Of a stretch of DNA of 64,000 nucleotides, positions 35,748 through 46,845 are shown one piece after another; within the stretch, counting starts at the first letter, position 1, and the number at the start of each line of letters is the position of its first letter. The stretch comes from Hyaloscypha bicolor E (lineage: Eukaryota > Ascomycota > Leotiomycetes > Helotiales > Hyaloscyphaceae): contig NW_020194627.1 in assembly GCF_002865645.1 (NCBI RefSeq), forward strand, positions 1,116,001 to 1,180,000. Reading direction: 5' to 3'. The notes under the pieces were generated by a model. The model saw only the letters and a list, made by a program, of their open reading frames with translations, was not told the DNA's origin and ran no database searches. The position numbers were made by a program, and so were the translations under genes.

Positions 35748-36875
35748 ATGGAGAAGAAGCTAGGGGATTTAGAAGGTCTGGCAGAGGGCTTTGGAAAGGC
35801 AATGGAGAAAGACTCAGCTTCAATACCAACACCAAAAGACCCCGAATCAGCAGAAGTGCCAAAGTCAAAGGATCATGTACTTGCAGAGGATGTCCCAGAC
35901 CCAGACGAAGATGACCTGGACGATTTAGATGGTCAGTCCTCCCCATTATGTGCAACACGTGTTAACAAGCTCTAGATATGCTTGATGAATTCGTGCCCAC
36001 CCCTTCCGCTGCAAAGCCAACTCTCCCCACCGGCCCAGGTAGACCCAGTGCTCCTATTCCGGATTTTCCAATAGAAGAAGGCCTTTCCGATGAAGATTTT
36101 GCCAAACAACTACAATCTGGGATGGCAGAGCTGCTGGGAGAATTAGAGACATCACCCGACATGCAAGCACAACTTGAGAACATGCTGAAGGAGCTTGGTG
36201 GGGCAGCAGCTCTTGGAGAAGCCGCAGGCTTAGGTGCACCAGGTTCAGCTGCATCAACATCCAAAGAACCTGTGGCAAAAGTAGGACCTGCAGCAGCTGC
36301 CTCTGCAACAGAAGAGTCCTTTCAAGAAACGATCAAGAAAACAATGGAACGGATGCGGGAAAGTGGGGATCAAGCTACAGCGGCTGCCACATCAGACAAC
36401 ACTGATGACTTAATGGCAGAGATGATGAAAGCCATGCAAGCAGGCGGTCTAGATGGTGAAGGTGGAGAAGAGGATTTCTCTAAAATGTTATTGGGGATGA
36501 TGGAGCAGTTGACAAACAAGGAGATCTTGTATGAGCCCATGAAGGAACTAGATGATAAGTTCCCAGATTGGATGAAGAAGAACGCTGGGAAGGTTAATGA
36601 GGCGGATATGAAGAGGTATAAGGAGCAACAGATATATGTGAGGGAGATTGTAAAGAGGTTTGAGTTGAAGACTTACACGGATGAGAATGCTGCGGATAGG
36701 GAGTACATTGTGGACAGGATGCAGAAGGTTGGTACTGACACTTTATTTGCATTGATTATGTACTAAACGTTTACAGATGCAAGCAGCTGGCTCTCCTCCA
36801 GCTGATCTCGTGGGAGATATGCAAGCAGCGCAAGAAGCTTTCGGGGCGCCAGAAGAAGGTTGCCCTACACAATGA
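35748..36875 (+). CDS. pex19: Peroxisomal membrane-protein import receptor PEX19
   Basis: The model is join(35748..35931, 35976..36727, 36777..36875), 344 residues. PEX19 is a cytosolic chaperone that delivers peroxisomal membrane proteins to PEX3. An acidic N-terminal segment (DPDEDDLDDLDDMLDEF) is typical. The C-terminal domain shows MLLGMMEQLTNKEILYEPMKEL and KFPDWMKKN, the family hallmark. The protein ends in CPTQ, a CaaX farnesylation box as in other PEX19 proteins. Most of the box-bearing tail lies in the short last exon. The start is uncertain: ATG 35748 gives a short leader and an upstream exon is possible. Confidence 0.93.
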
Positions 36876-37014
36876 AGAATCATTGACACCAAATACAGTA
36901 GCCCAATCTTGTGACTCCAAAGCAATAACCATAACGCCGTCTTATCCTTATGCCCCAAACTTTAACGCCTACGCTGAAGAAATAATCCTAACAGGTATCG
37001 AATGATGGCCAGCT

Positions 37015-37902
37015 CTAGCTCATATCCATCATCTCAGAATCCGTATCAAGATATCCGGGAATTTGCTGCTGTTGCTGACTCGCCATCCTATTCTCCTCCT
37101 CAATGACATCCATGAAGATATGATCATACTCCTCATCATCACTTCCATACGGCGTGTCCTGAGTTTGTTCATTCCGATGTGACTGCATCGTCTGATCATC
37201 ACAAAGCATCGAATTCACCGCATCATCCTGACTCAAACTCCCCAACAACGCCTCCAACTCCTCCTCCTCCTCCATCGCAACCACCTCAACCATAAGCTCA
37301 TCCTCAAAGCTGGCCCCCTCCCCATCCACAATCTCCTCCTCCAGTTCCCCTACCCCAACCCCCAAAACATTCGCCTCCCTTCGTCTCTCTTCCTCCCGTC
37401 TCCTTTCCTCCGCAACCCAAATAACCCTCAACACCTCATCGTCCCCGGCGCCCAACCCTCCATTCCTCTCCCGCCATCTCTGCTCCTCACTTCCCTCCCT
37501 CACCTTCTTCAAGAACAATTTTCTCCTCGCCTCTCGACCTTCATCCGCATTGCGGCTCATGAGCGGATTGGCCTTCGTGACACGCTTGCTGTACACGCTC
37601 TCTCTAGAACTACCTGATGCTCTGCCGCGTGAGGGCGGTGGTGATGGGAGTGCAGTTTTCATTGACGATGGTGTCTCGCTGAATTCGACATCGGGGCTGT
37701 ATTTCGATTTTGGATTGGGCTTTGTCTTTGACGCGGGCGTCGGACTCGACATCATCTCCTCAGGATCACGCGCAGGCAGATTAACATCGCGGGGCGAGAG
37801 CGGGGATGGCGAGTTGCGCAGTGGAGAAGAGGAAAGAGGTGACGGGACATGCGGTGAGTAGTTTGTGAATGCGTGAGCATGCGGTGAGAATGTGCTAAAC
37901 AT
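37015..37902 (-). CDS. Hypothetical acidic, low-complexity protein
   Basis: A single-exon, 295-residue ORF. The N-terminal third is Ser/Pro-rich and basic (SPLSSSPLRNSPSPLSPRD), followed by GSSRESVYSKRVTKANPLMSR and an Arg/Glu-rich, probably helical segment (VAEERRREEERRREANVLG). The C-terminal half is strongly acidic with a short poly-Gln tract. It looks intrinsically disordered and probably nuclear. I recognise no domain. Coding reality is supported by length and codon-like composition. It converges with pex19, with 139 bp between stop codons. Confidence 0.7.
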   Translation of the reverse strand: MFSTFSPHAHAFTNYSPHVPSPLSSSPLRNSPSPLSPRDVNLPARDPEEMMSSPTPASKTKPNPKSKYSPDVEFSETPSSMKTALPSPPPSRGRASGSSRESVYSKRVTKANPLMSRNADEGREARRKLFLKKVREGSEEQRWRERNGGLGAGDDEVLRVIWVAEERRREEERRREANVLGVGVGELEEEIVDGEGASFEDELMVEVVAMEEEEELEALLGSLSQDDAVNSMLCDDQTMQSHRNEQTQDTPYGSDDEEYDHIFMDVIEEENRMASQQQQQIPGYLDTDSEMMDMS

Positions 37903-38349
37903 TTTGGGGTTGTTGTTCCGTCGTTGTGGACGAGGAAGGAAGTTGAGGTCGAAAGGCGGACGCGCTTGGAGACGCGATCCCGTGTCAATGGGTCTTGGCC
38001 GGATTGGGACGGCCAGCCTGCTACAACTTTCATTGCAACAAAAGCACGAGAATTCACTTCAGTCTGAGGCAATTTATCGTTTGGAAGTTGTTGACTGGGC
38101 AAGAAAATCGGCTCGATTTCCCATTACTGTAGCAATTTTGGCCGCACCCGGCTTCATTGCTCTTTCTCTGCGCTGCATCTACCGTACCGCGATCGCACGG
38201 AACCCCACATCCCCTCTCAGGTCTCCCTTCAGATCCAATTACCGGCCCACGGATATCTTACAGCCATGCTAAGGCTATAGCAAATTCAAAAGAGCAGATC
38301 CCGTAACGCCTCCGCTGTGGGAGCCGAACGCCACCCTCAGAAAGTTACC
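37903..38349. other. Intergenic region, promoter side of the acidic hypothetical gene
   Basis: This 447-bp stretch lies between tandem minus-strand genes. I see no further feature. Confidence 0.45.
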
Positions 38350-39964
38350 CTATTCCTCTGGTTCATTCTCCGACTCAGCAGCCACTCGAAGATCGTAACT
38401 GAGTTCAAAGCATTCCGCTAGTAAATCATTCACACTGCCTTGCCCTTCTGGTACATCATCTCCAACCATGAATTTGCCATCAACTCTCATGTTGTCAATA
38501 GAATTGAGCTAGATATCATTTAGCTACTCTTCAGATTTGAGTAATAGATGGCGTACCTTCATGCTGTAAGGGTACAGCTCTCTTGGTGAAGTGACCCCTC
38601 CGGAGTTTTTTACTTCAATAAGACATCGTCTCAGAGTCTGAAGTTGATTGTACACTGGCAGGAGGGCTTCAGAAACAGGCTCGGACGAGACCATGAGGTA
38701 GTAGATGTATGCATAACTTCGTCTGATCAAATATAGGAATGTCTGCGACGAATCAGTATATGCCAACATGTCTCTTTTCTCAGGCTCATACTCTTTGGAC
38801 ATAAAGCTCAGCAAACTTTCCCTCTGCATCAACGAAATTGCCGTCGACTCGGCTTTCATCAATTTTGTCCAATTGTCTTTGGTAATCGTATAAATCAGTC
38901 TCGCGTAAGGACCAAGCCTGCGTCAGAGAGAGCTTCTCAAGCTTATTTCTGATGTCAACTAGTACTTGGTACCTCTCTCTGAAGGGTTCGGGCATCTCTC
39001 CTTTCCTTGTAGATATTAGTATAGGCCGACCTAAGGAAAACTAGGATGTACCTACCGTTCAAGAACAGTTCCTGACCACATCAAGCACTTGTTGAGGAGT
39101 GCACAGACAACGTCGTTACCAACTGGCACCTCTCCAGCGGCCGTCGCGAAATTTCCATCAACCCTTTGTGCGTCGATATCTTTTGCTTGGGCCTGCAACT
39201 TCTGGACTTCCGATGTTGAGAACTAACCGGAGTTAATATTACATCTCTAACATGTGATGTTCGAAGCGCACCTTCGTTTTCGTATTTGCCAGCGATATAG
39301 AGCGAAGAATGGATATCAGTTTCTCGTGTGTCGATGGTAGGTCTCCGCCTAATCGGTCAAGTCTGCTTTGGAGATTTGACAACAATCCCTGGCATACTTC
39401 GATTCTGTTCGCGAGGAGAGTGATGAGCTTCTCCGAATATGTTCCGTCTGCGTTCTTGACAATAACTCTGAGTTTCTCGAGAGTACTTGAGAGGTGAACG
39501 AGGTCTTTGGCGGAGTATAAATCTACCTCGGTCAAGTGGTCGAGCAGTCGTTTTATCGTTGAGCTTAAGGCGTAGGCAGCAGGAGCCTCGTTATTTCGCC
39601 CAATGGTCATGAAGAATAGAGACAGCAGCTGGAAGCACCCGTCCAGGACTCTGTCAACTACAGTTATTCGAGTTAGTGGCGCTGTAGACTTCACATGGCT
39701 CAACTTTGCCCAACCTTGATTTGTCTCCTGCGGCTTATCGATTCGAACGTCGTTGAGTAATTCGACTTGATCAACCACTTTGTCGTAGAGAGGAAGGACA
39801 TCTGAAGACTTGACATATGTCGTCCTGTCGGTCTTCAGAAGGGTCAATTCATCTCGTATCCGCTGCAAACTTTCGAGTATGGGCTTTTCGCGCGGATCGA
39901 GGGGAGGTGGAAGCGTTGGTGTGTCGGCCATGTTGCCGAGGTTGTGGAGTTGTGTATCTGTCAA
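38350..39964 (-). CDS. DUF2408 / UPF0662 family protein
   Basis: The model is complement(38350..38508, 38557..38742, 38792..39005, 39056..39222, 39272..39657, 39715..39964), six GT-AG-linked exons and 453 residues. It matches my recollection of the fungal UPF0662/DUF2408 family (as in a fission-yeast protein of unknown function). The sequence appears internally duplicated: RVDGNFATAAGEVPVGNDVVCALLNKC and, later, RVDGKFMVGDDVPEGQ with NDLLAECFELSYDL share a pattern, as does SRVDGNFVDAEG. It is largely helical without membrane spans. Function is unknown. A second ATG at 39931 (MADTPTLPPPLDP) may be the true start. Confidence 0.82.
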
Positions 39965-40387
39965 TTGATTGTAGCTTCAACAATATCTGGAAGATCGTGT
40001 GTCCGTCTTCGAGGCACAGTCTGCGCAATAATGTGAGGTTGACAGCAGAATGCCTGGTCTCAAGTTACAATGACATCCTGGGCAGCGGGGAAACATCGAT
40101 AACCAGGCGGGGCCAGGCGTTATCTAAGCACTGTCACGGTGCCTCGTCCACTAGTTGTCGCTTCTTCTGCCAATCATGTGCGGTTTGACACCCTGCCGGC
40201 ACACCACCAACAATTTTCAAAATCGGGTGGAACTTCTTTAAATCGCGACGACCCACGCTCCTCAAGATTCTTCACGAGAAAACCAATACACCGACAACAA
40301 CCCACAGTCGGTGAGTCGCCTACCACAGGAAAATATGCTGAAGGGGCTCAAGTACTGATCCCAGCTGCCAATCTATAGATTCTCAAA
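39965..40387. promoter_or_regulatory. Divergent promoter between the DUF2408 gene and rpp1
   Basis: This 423-bp stretch lies between two start codons facing apart. The strongly expressed ribosomal gene's promoter must be here. No box is claimed. Confidence 0.45.
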
Positions 40388-40918
40388 ATGTCGAACGCTG
40401 AGCTCGCAACTTCCTACGCGGCTTTGATACTCGCCGATGACGGTGTCGATATCACTGTATGATTCCTCCTTCTTCGAGACCCTGCGAACTGGTCAGGATA
40501 GCGGTGGGGCAAGTTGCTGATTTTACACAGGCCGACAAATTACAAACACTCATCAAGGCTGCCAAGATTGAAGATGTTGAACCTATCTGGTGCTCACTTT
40601 TCGCCAAGGTATGAGGGACAATTCAATGGGAATAATACACCACAGGACAGTGTTGATACGTGGAATTATAGGCTCTCGAGGGCAAGGATGTCAAGGACCT
40701 TCTGTTGAACGTCGGATCAGGTGGTGGAGCCGCTGCTGCGCCAACAGCTGGAGGTGCCGCATCTGGAGGAGATGCTGCTGCTGAGGAGACCAAGGAAGAA
40801 GAAAAGGAAGAGGGTACGATTTACCTCGTATTATGCCGCTATCCGGACATCCAAACTAACAACTTCTACAGCAAAGGAGGAGTCAGACGAGGATATGGGT
40901 TTCGGTCTTTTCGACTAG
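40388..40918 (+). CDS. rpp1: 60S acidic ribosomal protein P1
   Basis: The model is join(40388..40456, 40531..40608, 40672..40813, 40872..40918), 111 residues. P1 forms the ribosomal stalk with P0 and P2 and recruits translation GTPases. The N-terminal dimerisation domain reads [19 protein letters not shown], then [20 protein letters not shown], which is P1- rather than P2-like. An Ala/Gly hinge leads to the conserved acidic tail [11 protein letters not shown]. Introns are GT-AG and in phase. Exon 4 carries only the tail. Confidence 0.96.
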
Positions 40919-41707
40919 AGCGGTTCCTTTCTTTCCTGTCTGTACTTACAAATGCATGGCCACGGTCTTCTCTCGGTGCAACATTTGGCTGGTCGGGTAG
41001 CTTTCCATAGAAAAGCAAGCTCATGAGGAATTTCTGGATCTCGGAGCCTATTTTGGCCCGTGATTGTATGAGGGTCTGGATGTGATGCCTGGAACACTTC
41101 GTTTGCAACGGCTTTCCCCCGGAGTCTCATTAGCCTTCTGCCTGGATTCAAGCTACTTCCAAGCTCCGTCCGAAACTTCTCCTCATTGTCCAAACAGATG
41201 CAAACGGATTACGCCGCCGGTGACCTGCATTGTAGGAGCCTCAGCCTCATCCTATGGCCACAGATGTGATTCCGAACCAGGAACTTCTTGGGTTCATTGA
41301 CCACATTCCGTTTCCGCACAGGTACATAGCCTCTAGCTTGGACATACCCCAGAAGTTTCTCTGCACAGCCATCACTCAACCCACACAATTCTCCTCCAAC
41401 GGGGCAAGGTCAATTGAAAGTCTCAAACTGTGTGCATTTCAATATGTTTTGGAGTCAGGTGAGCACTTTCCTGCCTGGCAAGTGTCTGGCAAATGAGTTT
41501 CTTTAGAATTTTGGTGAAGGATACTGTCCTGTCAATGAAACCCATTCCGTTTGTAATGTCTCAAAGAGCTTTCCCATTGGGGCCCATATAACTATCCTCT
41601 CTTTCCTCCCTTCGATCTTCAACTCCTCAAGCAGCATCTCCTTGCTTAACTTTCCAGATCCCAACACCACTTCCTGAACTTCCACAACTCAGTTCAGCTC
41701 AGCAATT
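40919..41707. other. Intergenic region upstream of the secreted protein
   Basis: This 0.79-kb stretch lies between two plus-strand genes. The ORFs here are short and unsupported. I see no repeat or RNA. Confidence 0.5.
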
Positions 41708-42400
41708 ATGAGTCTTTCAATCACCGTCCTCCTCTCTGCATTGGCAATTGTTGCCGCATCACCCACCCTCCCCCCTCGTGCTTGCGGCACAGTCTACCCA
41801 ACTCTCTTCTCTCTCCTCAGTCCAGAGCCTGGCTTTTTCAACTCAGTTATGCAACCAGCCAAGGCAGATACTCCGCTTCGCACTCTCCTTGATTCTCCTC
41901 ATGTCCGCCTCCAACACATCCAAGGGACAGAGGGCAAGTCTCAGGACAATCTCCAATTTGTCGACTTCAAGGTTCCTGCTGGATCCAACACTTGCCAGCT
42001 GGAGATCGCGGACCATGCCGACATGCTCTACTTCGAAAAGACCACCGACAACAATGCTGCCCTGCCCGCCTTGAACATCATGAAACTCATCCCGGGTGCC
42101 CTCTGCGAGGATCCCAGCACCGAAAACGTCACCTATGCCGATGTCATGGATGCAACTCCACCTGTCATCCAATATTACCATTGGGGTGCTGCCACCCTTC
42201 AACGTGGCCAATCCAGTATCATCGGCAGCTTCCCCTCCCCCCCAGCCAATGGCAACGGAGAGGATGGACATGTTCAGTTTGTGTTGCAGTTTGATCCGGA
42301 TCAATTGGGAGCAGGGTCGTGTGACTGGGTTCTGCCACAATCGACCACTGACCCTGGTGTCCTCGGGTTGGTGAGTGGTATTTACTTGACCCACTGTTAA
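41708..42400 (+). CDS. Small secreted protein, But2-like
   Basis: A 230-residue single-exon protein with a clear signal peptide (SITVLLSALAIVAAS, cleavage near residue 18). The mature part begins with a Cys (RACGTVYPTLF). It contains VDFKVPAGSNTCQLEI and a last block HVQFVLQFDP...GSCDWVLPQ ending in GIYLTHC, a pattern I associate with the But2 C-terminal domain of fungal extracellular proteins. The family assignment is from memory and moderate. Six cysteines could form disulfides. It may act outside the cell; no catalytic motif is seen. Confidence 0.75.
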   Translation: MSLSITVLLSALAIVAASPTLPPRACGTVYPTLFSLLSPEPGFFNSVMQPAKADTPLRTLLDSPHVRLQHIQGTEGKSQDNLQFVDFKVPAGSNTCQLEIADHADMLYFEKTTDNNAALPALNIMKLIPGALCEDPSTENVTYADVMDATPPVIQYYHWGAATLQRGQSSIIGSFPSPPANGNGEDGHVQFVLQFDPDQLGAGSCDWVLPQSTTDPGVLGLVSGIYLTHC

Positions 42401-42688
42401 GTGGTTCGGTTTGGCTTGAGAAGGAATGAGAAGGGACGAGGCGATGAATTTACGAAAGATCGATGGGGAAATGGGTATGCGTTGTCGGTTTTGTAGGTGA
42501 ACTCATGAGTCGGATCGCGGGTTTCAACAACTCGAAATGAATTTGGTTTGAATTTTTTTACAGGTGGAATTGATTGCTTTGAAAGAATCCATGTCTACAG
42601 ACTTCATGCAAGCTGTGATTTTCGAACCCCCAATCTCATCTCATTCTCACACGTAAACCTCTCCATCTTCCCCTCAGCATCCTCGCCC

Positions 42689-43316
42689 TCATGGATGTGG
42701 AATCCTGAATGCACACTTGAAAGGATAAACCTGGATCTACACCCAATCAGCAACACACCTTGACACCCGTCTAAAACTTCAGTCAAAACTCACCTTGTCG
42801 AAATCCCAAACCTCACTCTTAGCATAGATGTCATTCTTCAAGATCTCCAGCAATTCCTCCTTAGAACTCGCAGACGCAACCATCGCACTGCCAAGCATCT
42901 TCATCTGCTCTCCCTCCTTCGGGACCTCCTCGAGCAACGCCCCTGTTTCTCATCAGCCCTTTCCCTCTCGCCACCAATGATCTAAAGAAAAGGAATGGGA
43001 ACTCGCCGCCCATCTTCCAGAACCCACTATCCATCTTCGGTTTCAAGCCCGCAAAATGTGACCTTCAATCAATCATCAGCCCTTTCCCCATGTCAAACAT
43101 GGATCGAAGAAAAGGGGGGTCTCCTTACGGTCTAACCTCCATCCTCTTAGCTAACTTTCCAGGCTGATCCGGCATTATGACCAGCCATTCAAACTTCTCT
43201 GTTTCTGGTGCTGAAGCCATTGTCCTGTTCCCCGTAGTTCTGCTGATTGAGATGGTGGAGCGGGTGAGGGGTGATGGTTTGAGTTGTTGGCGGAGAGTCC
43301 GTGTGAGAAGGGACAT
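42689..43316 (-). CDS. YciI-like (YCII-domain) protein, probably mitochondrial
   Basis: The model is complement(42689..42736, 42794..42942, 43007..43062, 43129..43316), 146 residues. The leader MSLLTRTLRQQLKPSPLTRS is basic and acid-free, like a mitochondrial presequence. The domain starts at KFEWLVIMPDQPGKLAKRM and includes HFAGLKPKMDSGFWKMGG, ALLEEVP, GSAMVASASSKEELLEIL and VWDFDKIQVYPFK, a dimeric ferredoxin-like YciI fold. The biochemical role is unknown. Intron 2 (42943..43006) needs a GC donor (GCGAGT) to keep the frame between MG and GALLEE; no in-phase GT donor fits. Confidence 0.85.
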
Positions 43317-43685
43317 GTCAAATGTCAATACCGGATGAGGACGGGGAGGAGCGAGGTGAGAAGGGTAGGGAGTGGGGTGAAGTGGGGTCTTTCTGTCCTG
43401 AATGGCGGGGTCGATGAGGTCAGGTGACGCGCCTTTCGAGTGATTAGTTATACGTGCACCCTTTCTATTTTTATTTGCTTGGAAGAAGGAGGAGAAGATG
43501 ATAGGTTTCTATTGAGGATTTTAGAGTGTTGCGAAGAAGAGGAATAGTTGTGGTACGGGGAAGGGCGTATGGCTTGTTTTGATTTTAGAGATTGCTAAAC
43601 TCACCCCGTTTGACGAGGACCTGGATCTTGAACGCGAGTCGCGTCTCCCAATCGCTTTTCCTTCTCAATTTCAGAGTCGATCTCA
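43317..43685. other. Intergenic region between YciI-like gene and broken nuclear-type gene
   Basis: This 369-bp stretch is the upstream side of both neighbours. I see nothing specific. Confidence 0.45.
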
Positions 43686-44370
43686 ATGGCTAGGGAAAAG
43701 TCAACCTCACGAAAGAGACCCCTGCACGAGGTTGAGAATGAGGCTCCCGCCAGGAAATGAGTCAATATCGAAGCCAAATCGCCGAAAACTGCCATTCGAG
43801 ACGCGTCTGAAGCTTTGATCGAAGCTATCAAGCAGGCGGAAGAAGTCCCATCTACACCCAGCAAGGATTATCCCCAAAGCTGCTCGGAAAAGAGGTACGG
43901 AGACCGATACAGAAAGCGCCAACTTTGAATTCGAGAGGGACAAACCGACCGGGCTGCCGTATATTTACATTGTCATGGAAAAAGGCCTCGTCGACAGCAT
44001 CGAGGAACACTGGGAAGATGTTCTTAGCACTTTCGTTACCCTTGAAGATGCCAACAACTTTGTTCGGAATCATTGTGCAGACAACGCAGAACGAGATGAT
44101 CCGGATGCTATATTTGAGGAGGGAATGAGTGCCGATGGACGCATCTCGTGGTGCTATGAAGATGAGAATGGAAATGGAACGGAGCTCAGGATTGAGAAGT
44201 GCATGATTAACGCTCCGGGCTCTGTACCTGCACGGGATTGGAGTAGACCTATTGGAGCACCTTGCCCGGTGAAGGAGGATTCTGAGGATGAAAATGAATG
44301 CTCGTCTTCGGGGAATGACGAATATCGCGGGTATGAGAAGGAGATCGAATTCCGAACCCACCGATATTGA
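43686..44370 (+). pseudogene. Disrupted small nuclear-type protein gene
   Basis: From ATG 43686 the frame reads MAREKSTSRKRPLHEVENEA, then meets TGA at 43758. The same frame continues without a break (VNIEAKSPKTAIRDASEALI, then EAIKQAEEVPSTPSK). Between about 43857 and 43885 the sensible frame shifts by one base to PKAARKRGTETDTESANFEF. It then runs to 44370 through LPYIYIVMEKGL, VTLEDANNFVRNHCAD and an acidic tail. No intron of workable size can bypass either lesion. The second half (from M 43975) might still be expressed. Function is unknown; the basic N-terminus suggests a nuclear protein. Sequencing error is the alternative. Confidence 0.6.
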
Positions 44371-44662
44371 GAACCCGACAAACCCGACAATCAATTCCTG
44401 CCTGGCTATCTCCAATAATCTCCCATCGAAGATTGGATCTGGGAGAAGGGACTGATTCATTTGGGAGGTTGGTCTCGTGACTTTTGGGCAGCTCCTGTGT
44501 TTACCCGAATCCGGACAATTTTGTCTTCCAACTTTCATTTCTTGTTGCCATCGTCGCCTCCATGTTCTCATTTCTGCAAGAGCCCGAGTTTGAATGTTGT
44601 TCTTGAATTCTCTCTTGTTTGGTATCAGGGTTTCCGTCTTAATCTAGATCAGATCTACCCCG

Positions 44663-46313
44663 TCACTCCGTCAAGCGGCGCAAGCTCTCCTGTCTCCACC
44701 TCGTCCCTTTCCAGTAATCCAAAAGAAACAGGCTCATAGCAAGTAAACACATGCCGCTCAGGATCGTGAAAGTCCATCCGATACCTATCGTATCTATTAA
44801 ACCTTGCAGAAACGATATTGCAATGGCGGCGAATGTGCAGCGGACGATATTACTAGAAGCTTGAGCTGCTGCTGGTGTTCGGTGGTTCTTGTCGCCTAGG
44901 AGGGTGTTGTAGATCTTATTTTCTTGTTAATCATCAGTCTAGGCTGCAGTTGGGAAAGAGGACTGACGCTGAAATCGAGCTGCATGCACAATCCTACAAT
45001 GAATTGGATACAGAGTGGAATGGCTATGTGCTGACAAGTGTCAGCTTTGGGCCTGTTGGACATGCACGAGGAATCTGACTTTGTGGAAGTGCAAGACCCA
45101 GCCGAATGTCAAAATGGAGGCTGCTGTAAGAAGCATCGGTATCCATATGACACCGAGGCGCGCCTTTTCGACCGGGAAGTTATCCAGGTCATCGCCTACC
45201 GCCTTGTCTGTCAGCAGACCCCGTGCTGTCCTAGCATTGCGGTATGCGGTATCCAGAAGCGGGCCAGAGAAGAACGTGGACACGGTCCCGCCAATACCGA
45301 ATGGAAGGTATATCAAGCCCGCTTGCCACTGATTGAGCTTGTAAATGTCAATGAACAAGATTGACAGCGAGACGTTGAGACAAGTGTAGACGGTATAAAG
45401 GAACCCACACGCGATGATAATCCCTATATTATCCTTCCTCGCAAGTATCTTCAGAGACTTGAAAGGATTTGGAGTTCTCCACTTATGGTTTTCAGTAACA
45501 TCACTTTCGTTCCAGTGGCGCATCAGCCCACATATAGGCAGTCGCAAGTACTTTGCCGGTCTGATTGATCCGTTCCCTACGAGGTTCCGAGAAGTCTCGG
45601 GGAGGAGGAAGATCATTGTTGTCAGGCCGATTCCGGCGGCGATGGACAGAAACCAGAAGATCCAGGTCCAGTCAGCGGCGTAGGTGAGGACGCCTCCTAG
45701 TATGGGCCCGATGCTTGGAGCAATTGTTATGCTTGTGAGTTTTGTGTGAGTTTGAACCTTCCATTTTTGGGTTTCAAGAACGTACGCAAAAGATATCGCA
45801 CTAACAAAAGAGCCTCTTTCAGCGGGTGAAGCAATGTCATTTACTACCCCATACGCAATTGAAAAGGTGCCTAAAGATATTAGTCTTGAACCAGAATCAC
45901 GGGACAAGCTTGCCAGAAATTGCCAAAGCCTGTAGGACGCGAAGGCCAAGGAGGGCATGATAAGACTTAGACAGAGCAATGCCGATATTGGCTCCAATGT
46001 ACAGGCTGAGTGTAATCACATATACGAGCCTGCGACCCCCTACATCCGCCGCGTCTCCAACCAGTGTCGGTGCAATGGTTGCAATTGCCATGTACGAAGT
46101 GATTGTCAGGTTGATTTTTGCTACTGAGACCCCAAAGGTCTCGGAGAGAAGGTGTAGCGCCGGAAAATATATGAAGCTGCTCAAAGTTGAAAACCATGCT
46201 GCGTAAGCGACCATACCGATGATGCACCATTTTTCTGCTGTCGTGAAGAGGGAGTATCTATCGATCACTTCTCTTGCGACTTGGCTCTCCTCGTTGCCTT
46301 TTTCGTCATCCAT
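44663..46313 (-). CDS. MFS drug/H+ antiporter (DHA1 family)
   Basis: The model is complement(44663..44914, 44968..45030, 45080..45731, 45786..45870, 45914..46313), 483 residues with about 12 membrane spans. The N-terminal half has VGDAADVGGRRLVYVI, the MFS loop 2-3 motif (GxxxDxxGRR), and the segment ITIAPSIGPILGGVLTYA fits the DHA1 span-5 motif (GxxxGPxxGG). The central loop is hydrophilic and long. The closest type I recall is the QDR/FLR1 multidrug group; substrates are unknown. Intron 1 (45871..45913) is 43 nt with a GC donor (GCAAGC) and a GACTAAT branch site; only this choice restores GTFSIAYGVV in frame. Confidence 0.9.
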
Positions 46314-46845
46314 TGTCCCGAAGGCTATTCCTGCCGCCCAAAAAAAGATTGATTCGGAGAATATGGACGGATACTTGTTCCAAAGTACAAGTAGAGCAAG
46401 TGCATGCCAGGAGGCAGAACGTCGCGTAAATAACGCTGCTAATCTAGAGGGAAAGGAGTGTGGGCAAGGCTGACTTTACCTTTGCCTTTATGATGGCAAG
46501 AGATGGCTTGTGGTGCTGAGAAGTGTAGTTTGCATTCAGACTGCAGGGGCAAACTCGAAGGTGGATTTGAGGGTGGGGTTTTCAGTTGGGGATCAGTCGC
46601 TTACAGACTGTGGATTGTTCTGGGATGCTCGAATCATTCAGAAGCAAAGAGGACACCAATCAACGTCGACAAAACTTTAGGAACTATATCCTTCTTGATC
46701 CGACTGCAAGTGTGCTGGTGCTTGTTGATAATCATGATACTCTCTATCCATTTACACTGACAGAAATGGCTCCTTTAGAAGTTGTAGGTACAGTACACCT
46801 TAAGGGATCTGCACGAAACTGGGGAAAAGTGGGGGTATATGCATG
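46314..46845. other. Intergenic region upstream of the MFS gene
   Basis: This 532-bp stretch lies between tandem minus-strand genes. No gene is seen; the ORF at 46,586-46,882 is unsupported. Confidence 0.45.

Noticed and set aside
43852..44571. Minus-strand ORF of 239 codons
   Set aside because: Antisense to the coding-like frame of the disrupted nuclear-type gene; its Ile/Arg-rich content looks like a shadow.
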